Below the pieces are notes generated by a model. That model was not told where the DNA came from. It worked only from the letters and a program-made list of their open reading frames with translations, and made no database searches. Position numbers and translations under genes: made by a program. From Zychaea mexicana (taxonomy: Eukaryota > Mucoromycota > Mucoromycetes > Mucorales > Lichtheimiaceae), in the NCBI RefSeq assembly GCF_025766255.1, contig NW_026516675.1, positions 186,001 through 250,000 on the forward strand: DNA of 64,000 nucleotides, written 5' to 3'. This document shows, piece by piece, positions 21,301 to 33,326 of the stretch (the first letter of the stretch is position 1; the number at the start of each line of letters is the position of its first letter).

Positions 21301-22620
21301 TGTCGTCGTAAACAGCTGCTTGGCTATTTCGGTGAGGTGTTTGATCCTCGTCTGTGTCGCGGCACATGTGACAATTGCCATGTCAACAAAGACACAACGA
21401 TCGAGACCATAGATTATACCAAAGAAGCCGGAACGGCACTTACATTATTGGAAGTATTAGAAGAGGAAAAGGTGACTCTGATACAACTGATCGACATTCT
21501 ACGTGGCTCGAAGTCAAAACGCTACATTGACCGTGGATACCACGAGATTGATGGCTTTGGCGCGCTTAAAACGGTGACCAAAACTGACGTCGATCGATTA
21601 TTGAAGCATATGTTGTTAAGTGGTATACTTAAAGAGCGTACTGAAACCAATCTGGCAGGGTTTACAACGGCATTTGTTGAGGTAACGTTTGTAACAACGT
21701 ACCCTTGGGTGAAGAGGAGAAAGCTTAGCTAATACAAGAACAATTTCGTTAATATGTATAGAGAACAAACAAATCATTGAAAGTTTTTGATGGTAGTCTG
21801 AGAGTCACACTGGATGTTCCCCGGCCTGCAAGTAGTAGTGTTAGAGTAAGTGCAAGATAAGAAGAGTTATTTCTTCTTTCTTATTATATACTAGTTCATA
21901 GACCTTTAAACACACACACAATACGTTTAGAGTGCTTCTACTAGTAGAAACACAAGTGGATCATCGTCATCCCCTTATACACCAAGTGCTTCCGCAAGGT
22001 CGACCACGACACACCCGACTGCATCATCATTATCCGGCTATAGTTATAATGGTAGTGATCGACTACAAAAGCCAGATGCTTCATCCCGTGGCAACAGCAT
22101 GTCCTCTTCTTCCAGAAACAAGCAAGTCAATCGCAAACCTGAAACGGATGATCCTCGTCGAAAACAAATTGTAATGGCCTGCTTTCAAGAGATGCAGGAG
22201 GAGCGCAAAAGGGTAAGAAAGGGATCACACAATGAGAAGCTGAAAAAGGAACTAATTGTTTGTTTATTCACTCACTCACTCACTCTCTCCCTCTTTCTCT
22301 ACCTTTTTCTTTAGATCGCTGCTCACCAAGGCATAGAACAACCGGCAACCACGATTTTCTCAGATACCGATCTCAAGATCTTTGTTTGTATCTCTTTTCT
22401 TTTTTTTCCTCTTCCTCTCTAGCCACATATATCAATGACCAATATTCTTCCAATGTTCTAGGCCGAAAGATTACCAACAAAGATCACGGACTTCATGAAC
22501 GTAAGAAGCATGACCGAAGAAAAGTATGACCGATATGGAAGCAAATTCAGACAAATTGTTGCAAAGTATGCGAGACAGTATGAGGCTCTGGCTGGCACTA
22601 CTACGGACACAACAAACTGA
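18396..22620 (+). CDS. RecQ-family DNA helicase (BLM/Sgs1-type), nine exons
   Basis: Exons 18396-18540, 18669-19114, 19188-19507, 19588-20664, 20787-21681, 21762-21845, 21931-22212, 22315-22383 and 22462-22620 join in frame to 1,158 residues. The N-terminal 440 residues are disordered, with a basic PRKRQRV (about 62-68), acidic Asp runs and an IIDLT motif (about 97-101) that fits a SUMO-interacting motif. The helicase core has MPTGGGKSLCYQLP (Walker A, about 485), IDEAHCVSQWGHDFRPDY (about 593), and ESGRAGRDG (motif VI, about 775). Next come the RecQ zinc cysteines (CRRKQLLGYF ... CDNC, about 834-857) and a winged-helix region, and exons 7-9 encode a C-terminal HRDC domain. This 3'-5' helicase class dissolves recombination intermediates with Top3/Rmi1 in the nucleus. 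The exon 8 donor (GTTTGT) is weak but the join gives a good HRDC. The start was chosen as the first ATG in frame. Confidence 0.93.
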
Positions 22621-24723
22621 ACCCGACCAGCATTGTAAATAATATACACCTCTTTGTATAATACATCCCTATGTTCCTACTACCTTCTCCAACTACCTGT
22701 AATGCCTTAATAACTTTTCTTTGATATTCAACATGTCATGTGTACATATAGCATACGTTATTTTTCGTATGGAAATAAATAATTAATGAAGCATCAATCA
22801 CACAGATATATGGGATTATAATATTTACTACTCAATCGGAGAACGATCAGAAGAAGAGGGAAAGAGATACCGATGATTGCATTATGTATGATAGTATCCG
22901 GATCATACAGTACTGTACTTAATGTACATATTGTTGATCAAGATGATCATAGTGTGTTTATATACACTACAGTATGCTTTATTTACGGATGATATTGTTG
23001 ATTCAAAACCACTACTATCGCGTCAATGAAATCGTAGCTACAACTAACTTTGCCTCAAACATTAAAAGCGCACATGTATACAATTGGACACTACGCTTCG
23101 AGCATCAGTATTATGTATTCGTGTGCACTCTAGGTAAGTGAGTATTTTATGCTTTTTTCCTTTGCACACTGACACTCGCCATATACAAAAGATTCCTTCA
23201 ATTCTATTTGTGAGGGACTCTATAATAGAATAAAAAACGAGCAGCAGGAAAGGCGGTCTGATACATAGTATAAGAGTAGCACATGGCACAGACATCTGCC
23301 ATGTGCTTTTTCTTCGGGTGTTGTAGGAAGCAAAATTTCACTAATAATTTGTCTATGTTTGTAATCATCATCACCATGATAATGATGATCATGCTACATA
23401 CATGTGTACTCAAATAATCCGTTTGCTTTATCTACTATTGATGAGACATTGAAGGGTAACAAACAATTGAACATGAAGGGGTGTGATATTTTCTGTATGA
23501 CCATGGCTGAGATAATGACCCGTGATTGACGTAAAATATAAATAAACCTGAGAAAATGGGAGGTAATTTGATAAAAGTGTGAAAAACCAGGCATTAATGC
23601 CTCTCGTTGTTGTGAATTATGTTTATTACTAAATATAATACAAGAATATTATGTATTAGCATGACGATAAAGTAAAGACAGATGACGATGTTGATGATCC
23701 ATCATCCGGTATTAAAACCCCATTAATGCATCAAGCAGGCAAACTGCCGATCCCGATTCCTTGTTTGTATCACTATCGCTGGCTCAAATTAGGCATTTCT
23801 TATTGAGGCATTCATATCATAATGATGACCTAGCATATATATCTTTACTTTTCTCTGTAATCAATGAACGACGACACACTGCAACCGTGGAACATAATGA
23901 TGGGCCCTACAATCACACATCTCGTGGATATTATATCAGCAGATTCTTTGACGGTTATTACATATACTTCATTGAAACGGGAAAAAGATAGTATGTTTGA
24001 CAACGATTCTACTTGAAGTGATTGCTGTGGTGTGTGTGTGTGTGCACGAGTTACAATTCGAAAGATCGGAAGTTTTTTTTGATATTGACAAAGTTGAACC
24101 AATCGTTCGCAACGATTTCTTAAGCATAGTAATTTTTACTGATCTGTGCCTGACACCTATACATACGTACAACTTCTCCGATGTATTTCAAGCCCCTTCG
24201 CTTTCTTTTTTGTCCCCCATCTTCAACACCCCCGCACTCCTTTATGTGTATTTGCATATGTACTTTGTATGTATTATGCATACGCATATTATACTATGGA
24301 ATAACACTATAACTCCGCCCTCGATCAGCAGGTACAAAGTTGACCTGAATTCTTTCTCCTGCCAAGAGAATAGCTGTAGTTAGAATGGTCCATATAGACC
24401 ATTCTAGGTCCAGGTGCTCCTGAAAGAAAAAATTGCAATATTATGATGATACGTATATCGTTTTTTGTGAGGTTTATATATGGGTGCATTTATCGGTGTG
24501 TGCTGTTGTGCTATATGTTGTCGGTAGCGTATGCGTGTGTGTATATGTGTGTGTGTGTGTAAGTGAATATTAAAAGGGCTGCTATTTTACAAAAAAGAGA
24601 AGAGTAATGATAAGAGGAAGTAAAAAGATGAGGTATATAAGGTATACATAAAGTATCTGAATTAGAAGTGGAAGTGTTGCTACTTGGTTTTGCTGATTCT
24701 CTTGTGTGTAATAGCAGAAGAAT
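22621..24723. other. Intergenic between convergent genes
   Basis: The RecQ gene and the MFS gene converge here, so this holds two 3' flanks and about 2 kb of AT-rich sequence. I see no coding frame, splice pair or RNA gene. It contains GT-repeat tracts (about 24028-24042 and 24536-24560) and a perfect inverted repeat at 24381-24406, listed separately. Confidence 0.55.
24381..24406. repeat. Perfect 10-bp inverted repeat with 6-nt spacer
   Basis: TAGAATGGTC, spacer CATATA, then GACCATTCTA: the arms match over all 10 positions. It lies about 320 bp downstream of the stop of the minus-strand MFS gene. It could form a stem-loop, or be a binding site for a dimeric protein or a mobile-element end; nothing else supports any of these. 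Confidence 0.7.
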
Positions 24724-26504
24724 CTACCGCAGCTTATACAACCGTAACTTGACAATGGCCCATGTCAAGACAACAAGGCACAACAGGGTGCAGCCGATGC
24801 CCACAATGTATGTTTCTCTGAAACATACGGTACCCTGGCATAGATGAGCACCTTGCCGTTGGGCTTCACGATCGTACAACGCGCCAAACAGAATGTTGAA
24901 AATTTGACTACCGAACGCTGGAGCATAGAGAAGCCAACCCCAATTACGAGCAAATGCCTATACAGTAGTAATGATATCGTACAATTATTAGTATATAAGG
25001 AGCAAGAATAAGATAAGGACAAATGGTGATGATGATAAGAGAAAGAAAGAGATAGTGTGTTAATATCAAGCTACACGCGCGCGCCTTACCTGAGTGCCGA
25101 ATTCAGTGGTTGCCGCCGGGGCAACTCCAAATACAGTGCCATACATGACAGCCATGGCTACAGTACACGGCAGAAGGGCCTCAGCTGTCGACACGCAGGT
25201 GATGAGATAGACCATGCTAGCCAATAATCCAACAGTCGCACCGACAAACACCCACAGACGATGAACACCCCAACGACTCTTGAGCACATCGCTCAACGTA
25301 CCGAACGCCGCACGGGCTGAACAATTGGCCAAACTAAACACCGACACATGAACGTTTCGTAAATGTTGTGGTGAGGCGCTGCCGACTGCAGGCAATGCCA
25401 ATAAGATTTGACCGACGCTGGCGAGGTACACATAACCCAGACCGAGAACGACAAAGAGGGCGACAAACAATGCAAAACCGGCAGGATGGCAAAAGAATTC
25501 CATACTGGATAATTCACGGCCGCTGGTATCGCTTGCTGCGATACTGTTTTGATCAGTATCATCACCGACAGTAATGGTAGCAAGTGAGTCGTTGTTATTG
25601 TTGTTATAACGCTGTTGTTGTTGATGATCTTGAAGTAATGGCTGGTGTTCTTCATCATTCTTAGTAGTATTCTTAACGGGCGGAATATCACTCGCAACGA
25701 GCGGGCCCAAAACAAAGGCGCCGATCGCCATGCCGCCCGACATGGCGAACGCCATGAATATGAGTAAACCATAGGCGTCGTCGCCATCATCCGGGGTGGA
25801 GAAAATGTTATCGTTGACCTGAGAAAAGACAACTCCACAGAGGCCCAGGCTGGCGCTGGTGAGGCCCATACTCATGCCTCGGTGTGCCTTGAAATTGTGC
25901 GACTATAAAGAAAGCGGCATATCAATGTTTTGTGCCACTGGGATAATAAACTACTACATCATAGCCATGTACTACAACGGCAAGAACTCTCTTTTCTATT
26001 TACTAAGCTACTTACTTGAGAATCAAGTGCGCATAGATAAGCAGCAGCGCCGGCAATGCCTAGACAAGCGAGATAAATCGCACAAAGAACAAAGTGACTA
26101 GGGAGCCGACCCGCATAAGTTTGTGCCAACAGGAATGGACCAGTAAATGCCAAAAGTCCCGACACACGCAATGTTCTATTGAAATGTGGGCATGTTGTGT
26201 GAGTCAGATAGTAATAATGATGTGTAATGATGACGATAATAATGACGGATGGTTTTGCATTTTTATTATCTTACCCTCGAATGCCCAAGTGTTCGACCAT
26301 CCATGCACACAATGGGCCTGAGAAGGAGACACCGACGAAGCTGGCAGTGCTGACAAGACTGTTTTCCAGAGCAGACCAGTTGAACTTGGTTGTCAATGAA
26401 GTGCCGAATGCTGGATAGACATATTGAGGGCCAGCCATATTGGCCACCAAAATTGCCGTGAGAAACGACACTGTTAATGCGAATTGTGTCGGTCGGTGCA
26501 GCAT
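24724..26504 (-). CDS. Major facilitator superfamily transporter, MCH1/nodulin-like
   Basis: Exons 26504-26275, 26175-26016, 25902-25090 and 24957-24724 join in frame to 478 residues. The protein has about twelve hydrophobic spans in two groups of six, separated by a polar Asn/Gln/Asp-rich loop (about 195-250) carrying QPLLQDHQQQQ and a poly-Asn run. The N-terminal half (NMAGPQYVYPAFGTSLTTKF then SGPLCAWMVEHLGIRG) matches the nodulin-like/MCH1 branch, whose yeast member is a monocarboxylate-porter homologue without proven substrate. The conserved acidic/Arg motif after the third span of the second half (GTLSDVLKSRWG) fits the MFS 'G...D..G' loop pattern. The tail ends in a basic cytosolic stretch (IVKLRLYKLR). 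The substrate is unknown; location is probably plasma or vacuolar membrane. ATG at 26504 immediately precedes the first span, which makes the start likely. Confidence 0.85.
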
Positions 26505-28627
26505 CTTATTCTTGTTGTTAATGGCTCTGTGTAGTCCTTCGTTCTACTTGCAGTAGTTGTATAGAAGAGTGGTCTGGCTATGATGCGAGGAATAGAAGGG
26601 TGAGAAGGATGAAAGAAAGGCGTAGGGAAAGGGAAAAGAAGGAAAGTGGTGAAATAGAACGAAGATATAGGTCTACCCTTATATATCATTTTCATGTTGC
26701 ACGCTGATCTGGAAAAAAAGAATCTCGCTTGTCTTCCATCCATCACAAGGGCATTGAACCCCACAGCCTACGCCATTCAGTCAGTCAGTCAGTCAGTCAG
26801 TCAATTAGTCAATTAACGACCAACAAAAAGCCTAATAAAGGAAGCAAGCAGAAAATATCAAAGGCCCGCTCTCACCTTCGAAAAAGATTACCCGGGAAAG
26901 GGTTAGATGCTCAGAAAGGGGAAAGACTTTTTCTTCTTGGCTATGCTTGTCTAGAGGCAGCACCTACTACACACGTGTAATGCGAGTTCCTTTCCCCCAA
27001 CTAACACAGTCTCCTCTCAGCAATCTTCCCCCACACCATATAGCCACCAGCACACATCCCTTGATTTATTTTGCTCATATTTACTGTAGGTCTTGAGATT
27101 CTTTCAAAAAAAAAGTAGTAGTTGGGCCTAATAGTACAATGCGCAATTTTCGCTCGTTAAACAACGACAACAACGAAATTGCCTCTTAATAAAGAACTAC
27201 ATGCATTTTTTTTCTTACTCACGAGGTGTGAGCTGCTATATGACTGGTCCATCGGCAAATAAGGGAAGAAAAAACAGCATGGAACGTACAGACATCGTTT
27301 GTCAGTCCGTCCGTCTGGTCGGCCGGTGAGTCGGTCTACCGCCACCAGCTCATCATCATGCTTGCGCTACATTGATGATACATAATTCGTGATCTGACCC
27401 CGCCATCCATGGTCTCTTGTAATACCCCAGATGGCACAGGAGAGAATATATATACATCATCAGCAGGGCAAAAAGAAACATAAGGGGTACGGGATAAGGA
27501 AAAGAATGGTTGGACGGATAGTATACGCGAGCGTGCGTGCGGGGTTTTGGGGGTGGGTGCTAAGTGGAGATGGAGGGTTTACTTTTTTGGGGGTGATGGG
27601 TGGGGAATGAAAGTGAATGTGCGTGAGCAACAAATGAGTGATGTGCTGTGCGTAGCTTCTTGACAGCCATTGTACCTTTCCCTTCGATTCCATTTGCGAC
27701 ATGCAAATAGCATACGCTGATGACAACCATAAGATCTCCCTATGTATTTTCTTGTTTGGTTACCCGATTTGGGCTTTCTTCTACTGCTGCTCTCTCCTTT
27801 TCTTTTTACTGAAGGAAAGATGGATGATGATGTTGATGCGATCATGTCAGTTTGTATAATCTTTTATGGAAGATAAAATTGCATCATCAATCGACGAGAT
27901 ATCAATCTGCTTTTTCTTTTTATCGTAAGCCGAGGACGACTTAAACTACTACTACTCCTCCATACTACAGTCTATAAGCAACTACTATAACAATGATGCG
28001 CGTACATAAACAACGTAAAAATTATCTTGTTTTATCTTCAGCCAATGTTGTTGTTGTTGCAGGTCACACATCATCATATGGTTCTTTATTTTTATTTCGC
28101 ATATACTTGCAGGAGGGCTATGCGGTGGAAGATAAATGAAGATGATCCCCCTTCTTCTTTATTGTATCTGGTGGTTATGATATTCGAACCAGCGAGTCTT
28201 CTGCCGTGTGCTGTTAGGAAGGTAACGTGGTACCTTCTACTTTTAAGCGATTTGAGAGGTGCATCTTTGTTTCACCAAGAACTTTTTTTTTCTTCCGTGC
28301 CCGGATTACCTGGTATGCAATGAAATAGCGGGAATGGTGTGTGTGCGCATGTAAAAGCCATGGCAACCATGTATGTCGCCATAGTTACCGTCGTTCCATT
28401 ATAGTACAAGAATCATGGTATCCTGGTTTGAAATCCATAACAACGGACACGTACTCACCTAAGTTACCCACTGCAACAGCCACCGCCGCCCCCACATTTT
28501 TCTCTCACTTAATTTCAGGGTAAATTCCATGGTATAACCTATTGTAAATCATTTTTCTGTACGACTCCGGAGAAAAAAGTGTAGGAAATCTCAGACAATA
28601 CAATAATTTTTAACTTGTTTGTCAACA
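26505..28627. other. Intergenic, two divergent promoters, microsatellite
   Basis: This 2.1-kb region separates the MFS gene (minus) from the mitochondrial ribosome factor gene (plus). It holds (TCAG)6 at 26777-26800 and pyrimidine- or G-rich tracts near 27480-27600. A minus-strand frame at 27579-27845 starting MIASTSSSIFPSVKRK was weighed but lacks further support. No tRNA was confirmed. Confidence 0.5.
26777..26800 (+). repeat. (TCAG)6 microsatellite
   Basis: Six perfect TCAG units followed by two degenerate ones (TCAATTAGTCAATTA). It lies about 270 bp upstream of the MFS transporter start. Confidence 0.9.
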
Positions 28628-29687
28628 ATGTCAATGAATCGATTATGGAATCCAGTACGATCATTTGCAACACGATCTGCATTGAAAAACAATAGTGTTG
28701 GAATCACGAACAACAACTACAACAAAATTACGAACACTACGACACAAGAACAATTTGCGACGATGGAAAAGCAAATACTAGACGAATACATGATACCCGG
28801 CAAATTCCTCAGATATTTCAAGGCGCAGAAAAAACTACAAAAATCACTAGCAACAGCTAGTACTGATACAGTTAGGGGAAACCAACTTTTTCTCTTCTAT
28901 TCCATGTAGTACTTTGAATTGACAAAAAATAATTTTACTGTATATAGTCTACAGCGGCAGCAAGTATAAGTGCAGGGTTGGATCATGTGCATAAAAAGAG
29001 TGCACGATCTATCAACATGGACGAGACTGACTCGGCACCCACAGTTGCACAACAAAGACTGGCTCAGCGCATCCAGCGTGGACTCACCAAAGTGTTTGCG
29101 ATTGAACCATTGCCCACACGATGGGTGACTCCTTCCTATGTTTCAATTCACACGGTAAGAGAACGATGAACTAGAGCCCTACACACATTATCTCTACACG
29201 TATTACACACACACACACACATGATATTGCATGATATTAAAAGAAAAATGATCATACATAGGTTAAAGCATCACGCAATCTACGGAAATGCCAAATTTTG
29301 TACGAACCAGCTACTGAAAAGAAACATGAAAGGGTAAGGAGACGCGAGGATCAGTAGAATCTCGCCGCCATACACCCACACTATCGGAACGATGAAAAGA
29401 AACCGTTGTTTCTATATTTGGCAGGGGATGGCGAAGAAAGAGACTAATTTGTAATGTACATGCAAACATGTGTAAAATGAAATATTTATATTATGTTGAA
29501 ATTTCTCTAGGGCCACGTCCATCGTGCACTACAGACACATGCTAGTTGTCTTGAGCAATTGATACGAGTACATGCAGGCCTGCAAAGACCAGTGTCCATA
29601 AAATTTGTTTCGGATACCCAGACGAGTGAGCTAGACGCTATTTTCAAGAAAATTTCTGCAGAAGGAGAAGAACAAGAAGAACAATAA
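28628..29687 (+). CDS. Mitochondrial ribosome-binding factor A (RbfA)-like protein
   Basis: Exons 28628-28870, 28948-29154, 29262-29333 and 29511-29687 join in phase 0 to 232 residues. The first 25 residues (MSMNRLWNPVRSFATRSALK) are rich in Arg/Ser/Ala and lack acidic residues, as in a mitochondrial targeting sequence. The RbfA-type KH-like domain runs from about 105 to 220: RLAQRIQRGLTKVFAIEPLP (start helix), VTPSYVSIHTVKASRNLRKC (the 'V.vs.dl' strand), a helix with HRALQTHASCLEQLIRVHAG, and SIKFVSDTQTSELDAIFKKI (the 'l.F..D' end). RbfA binds the small ribosomal subunit during maturation of rRNA, here presumably in mitochondria. The first intron's donor (GTTAGG) is weak but is the only join that keeps frame. 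The C-terminus is Glu/Gln-rich. The start is the first ATG; an upstream in-frame TTG was ignored. It converges with the protease gene, with only 27 bp between the two stop codons. Confidence 0.78.
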
Positions 29688-29714
29688 CAATAACATGGTC
29701 TCTAACAGAATAAC

Positions 29715-31200
29715 TTAATTGGCTTCTGCAAATCCGATACGGTTGTTGCCGACATCAAACACCTAATGCAACAAAACCAAATTGCGACAAGACATCCAGT
29801 TAGCATCCAACTGTATCATGTACACTCTTTCTACAATGTACTCATCCTTCTCCTTTCTTCCTATCCTCAACATCCAATCATCATTTTCATCATCAGCACC
29901 ACCACCATTTATCAAGCAATAAAGACACACAAACATATCACATATCATACAATAATAAATAAAAGAAACACATTACCGTATAGAACTGTTTCATAAACAC
30001 ATCTCCCAAGATCCAAGTCTCGTCTTCACTGTCCTCGTCGTCTTCATCTGAACCCAAGGACTGGCCAGAAATGCCTGATAAACACATGGAGCTCGTGTGA
30101 CCTGTGGGCCGGAGAACATAATTGTGTGGGGAAATAGCGAGGGTCTTGCCGCCGAGGGTCAACAGCAGTTCTGGAAGCGAGTCCACATGACGACAAGGGA
30201 TAGACCACGTTGCATCCCCATTGTTGAGCGCGCCCGGGATGACACTGTGAATAGCCGCAGCGTCGTCTGGTGTCGTGATAATAAGCGTCGTGCCACTGTC
30301 AATGATCACGTTGCGGGACCCGCCCTTGACACCATCCGATCCTAAAGCGAATTCGCTCATCTCCACCATCCAGAACTTGGTATCGATCACGTCCACATAT
30401 TGGATCGAGCCCTTGTACCGCGACGGATCAATCCCGCCAAAATCGATCTCGCCCGTGTTTGCTTGTGTGTAAAAGGCAAACACAGGCTCATCCAACACAC
30501 CTTGCTCCATCATGGAATAGAACGGTGGCGTATACGAAGGTGAGGAAGACAAGTCTTCTAATCCCAGCCCAAAGATCCCGTCAAAGGGCGAGCCGATAAA
30601 GTCGCGCGACAATACTGTCGCGTCTGCAACGATCTGGTCTGTGATTTGTAATGCACCGTCGGCTAAACTGACGGTGTCGTGACCAAGTCCTGCGCTAATG
30701 TGGCCAGTGCCGTACCATACATTGATAGGGTCTTCGTCGTCGTTGTCGCTGTATGTCGTTGAGTCAGCTGTAATGTACTTGCGGTGGTTGTAACATATGT
30801 CGACCGTTGTGCACTTCGATGATACTACCCAGAGGTCGGCACTGCCTGTATCAAAGACCACGTTGAATTCCTGGGGCGGGTTACCTAGTGAGATGGCGCC
30901 ATAGTAACCTAAAATAGTAATCCATATTACATTGTTTATTTTCTTTTGATCTTGCCTAACCCTTTGCTTATCACTACTTTCTTTGGTATTCTTCGTTGAC
31001 TGCTTATGTTATCGACAATTACCACTGCCATTTTGGTATCCCACTTGCTTTTCTTTGCCTGATACAATGAACGAAGATGGAAGTGTCCCGTTTCCGAACC
31101 GACGCAAACGGACCTTGTGCTTTGCCGGGTAGGGTGCTGCTGTCACGTAGGATATCCAGAACAGTAATGCCGATGCTGCTGATAGATATGTCGATTTCAT
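29715..31200 (-). CDS. Secreted pepsin-like aspartic protease (family A1)
   Basis: Exons 31200-31023, 30908-29977 and 29762-29715 join in frame to 385 residues. Residues 1-22 form a signal peptide (MKSTYLSAASALLFWISYVTAA), followed by a short basic propeptide. The mature part starts near YYGAISLGNPPQEF. The two catalytic sites are visible: VVFDTGSADLWV (first Asp, about 80) and IIDSGTTLI (second Asp). The flap Tyr lies in VWYGTGHISAG. The end WILGDVFMKQFYT plus exon 3 VFDVGNNRIGFAEAN is the standard A1 C-terminus, as in rhizopuspepsins. Unusually, an acidic insert (GSDEDDEDSEDE) sits just before that WILGD motif. Such enzymes digest extracellular or vacuolar protein at acid pH. The propeptide is somewhat short for the family. 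The acidic loop might affect substrate choice or pH range; that is inference. Confidence 0.93.
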
Positions 31201-31630
31201 TGCTTCCTCTCCAAAGTCGTTGTCGTACCAGTCGTATATACCACAAGAGAACAAAAGAAAGAAAAGAAGAAAGACTTTATTGCGAAAAGTAAAAAAAAAG
31301 AAGAGGGTAAGAATCGTAAGTTTTTATATATGATACAAATCTCCCATGATATTTATACATTCTACAAACAACACCTTTGATTTGGCGGCATATATGCCAC
31401 AATCATTGTTCGGATTTGTCTGCATGTAATGTCCCTGGGCTTATACACAATTAGAGCCCGAGGCAACAAAGTTCGACTTGGACAAAGTTGAAGAAAAAAA
31501 TTCTTAGTTGAGCTGGGGAGAGAGTCTGCTATTGTTGACATCTCTCGAAAATTCGCCGTTTGTTTACTTGAAATGCGGGGGGAGAGGATCAACAACGTTT
31601 AGACTATTGTTGTTGTTGTTGCTGCTGTTG
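31201..31630. other. Protease promoter region
   Basis: This 430-bp stretch lies between the protease start (31200) and the stop of the upstream same-strand gene (31631). It contains a CAA/CAG-type trinucleotide tract at its upper end (GTTGTT repeats at 31604-31632 on the plus strand) and no gene. Confidence 0.5.
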
Positions 31631-32362
31631 TTATAACAACGATGGGTCGTCTTGTTCCTTTTCAACTACGTGGAACACCGGGGATGCCTGGTGGTAGTAG
31701 AAGCCGATGCCCATCTGATATGTCCCTGGTTCTATCGAATCATCCACTGTCCAGTCGTATTCAAACTCGGTGAATAGCAAATGCGTCTCGATATTCCGAA
31801 TATATCGTTCCGTTTTCGGTGCATTCGGCGGTAACAATCCGGCTATACACATATAGAAAACGGTATTTATATTTAGTATACTCACCTTTCTTCTCACTAC
31901 TCTGCCACAAACCCCAAATCCCTCTATCCAACTTGATCCCTCTTCCAAAATAAAACATAATCGAATGTAGAATGAAAGCATGTTCTCCTTTACCAACGGT
32001 CCGGGATGTTCGAGAAGCAGCGTAACCGTACAGAGGGTATTTGGTATCCGGAGATAGTTCCCTTTTCACAGGAAAAGAAAAAAGTATTTAGATTTACACT
32101 TGATAGCAGAAAATAAGAATAACCTAACAGAGGTGTCCAAGAAAGAATAATAGGGCTTTCTTCTTGTTCCTACTGCTTTCCTTATTGTTATACCACTTTA
32201 CCAGGTGATTTTGACAGCGTCACCTTGTTTTACGATTTGGCCATGCTTTGGCGATGTTATAACAAAGGGTGGGTATGGTTCATTCATATAGGCATTGACA
32301 ACGCAGGAGGTTGTTGCCAAGGCAATCATTGCAAGTAAAGACAAGATGGATTGTGGTAACAT
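31631..32362 (-). CDS. Small secreted Kre9/Knh1-like protein
   Basis: Exons 32362-32202, 32061-31886 and 31842-31631 join in frame to 182 residues. Residues 1-24 are a signal peptide (MLPQSILSLLAMIALATTSC). The next segment, PYPPFVITSPKHGQIVKQGD followed by AVKITW, matches the start of the Kre9/Knh1 (Ser-Thr-rich membrane-anchored) domain family, immunoglobulin-like domains found in fungal cell-surface proteins linked to beta-glucan assembly. The rest has a Trp/Tyr/Gly-rich beta-strand pattern (e.g. SIEPGTYQMGIGFYYHQASP). The typical Ser/Thr-rich stalk and GPI signal are absent, so the product is probably soluble and secreted. The family call rests on the N-terminal pattern only. The first intron (140 nt) uses an AAAAG acceptor. 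Confidence 0.7.
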
Positions 32363-32521
32363 GCTTTGTACAATTTCGTTATTGTTTTAAATTGAAAAAT
32401 AAAAGAAAGGAAAAAGACAAGAAAAGAATTAAAAAAAGAAAGAATTGAATGGTTACACCACTTTTTTTCTTTACACGAGGCGATCCCCTCCTTCTTTTTT
32501 TGGATCTCTGCCACTATACGA

Positions 32522-33326
32522 TCAATCGTCGCCAACACCATATCGACTAAATGTAGAAGAAAGAATGAGTATGATCAGATATTCAACTTTTCATTATCTC
32601 CACGACAAAGAAAGAACCACATCCCTCCTCCTTCTCCTCCTCCAGATACGACAACGAAAAAAATTGGGGATACGTACGTTTTCAGTTCTTTGAGCTCCTC
32701 TTCCTTCTTTTGAAGATTCATTTTTTTCGTAACCTTATTTTGTTGGTAGTAAAGCACAATCAGGTATCGTCCGAGAATGTTAAAACCTTGCAAGTGTTCG
32801 CAGGCATTTTTGGCGTCGTAAATGTCTTCGTATACTACAAATGCTGTTCCTCGTGTATCTGGTGCGTTGCCACTACATTCATTATACATTGTACATGTAC
32901 ATGTGAGTATATTATATTGGAATAAGCGTTTATATTCGAATGGTGTGGGCGTGTTAGCATTTACAAGGAAAAGAGAAACACGTACACTCGGATCTGACGT
33001 ATAGCACCATATTTGCCAAACACATCGTACAGTTCCTCGGCTGTAATTTTAAATGGTAAATTCCTGTTTGTAATCGTAACGTAATAAGAGAGCTTTGTTT
33101 AGTCTCGGATCTCGTTTCATATAGATCTATATTTCGTAAACGGAGTCGCTTCGTCGTCTTTGACATTAAACAATTACCTTACTAATAGTGCTCGATTGAC
33201 TTCCGGCGGTAATCGTGCCTATAATAAAAGAGATTGTTAAGCTTTCATATTATCTTGTAATCTGCAACAATCAATGGGTTTACAAAGTAGGATCTTTACC
33301 GATCGTGGACCCGTTGGTGCACTCAT
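32522..33326 (-). CDS. SF3B6: Splicing factor SF3B subunit 6 (p14/SF3b14a)
   Basis: Five exons, 33326-33300, 33218-33178, 33063-32986, 32872-32678 and 32546-32522, join in frame to 121 residues, close to the about 125 residues of the family. The order is characteristic: [20 protein letters not shown] (RRM strand 1 with RNP2), [40 protein letters not shown] (RNP1), [20 protein letters not shown] and [20 protein letters not shown], ending RYGVGDD. The human protein contacts the branch-point adenosine and SF3B1 in the U2 snRNP; Tyr in the RNP motif that touches the branch site is replaced here by Leu-Leu-Val-Arg-Asn context (LVRNLP rather than YIRNLP), a small difference. First and last exons are only 27 and 25 nt. 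It is head-to-head with the Rrp6 gene. Confidence 0.95.

Noticed and set aside
28180..28225. GGTTCGAATATC-like B-box on the minus strand, possible tRNA
   Set aside because: No matching A-box or acceptor stem partner can be found about 70 nt upstream, and the T-arm does not pair.
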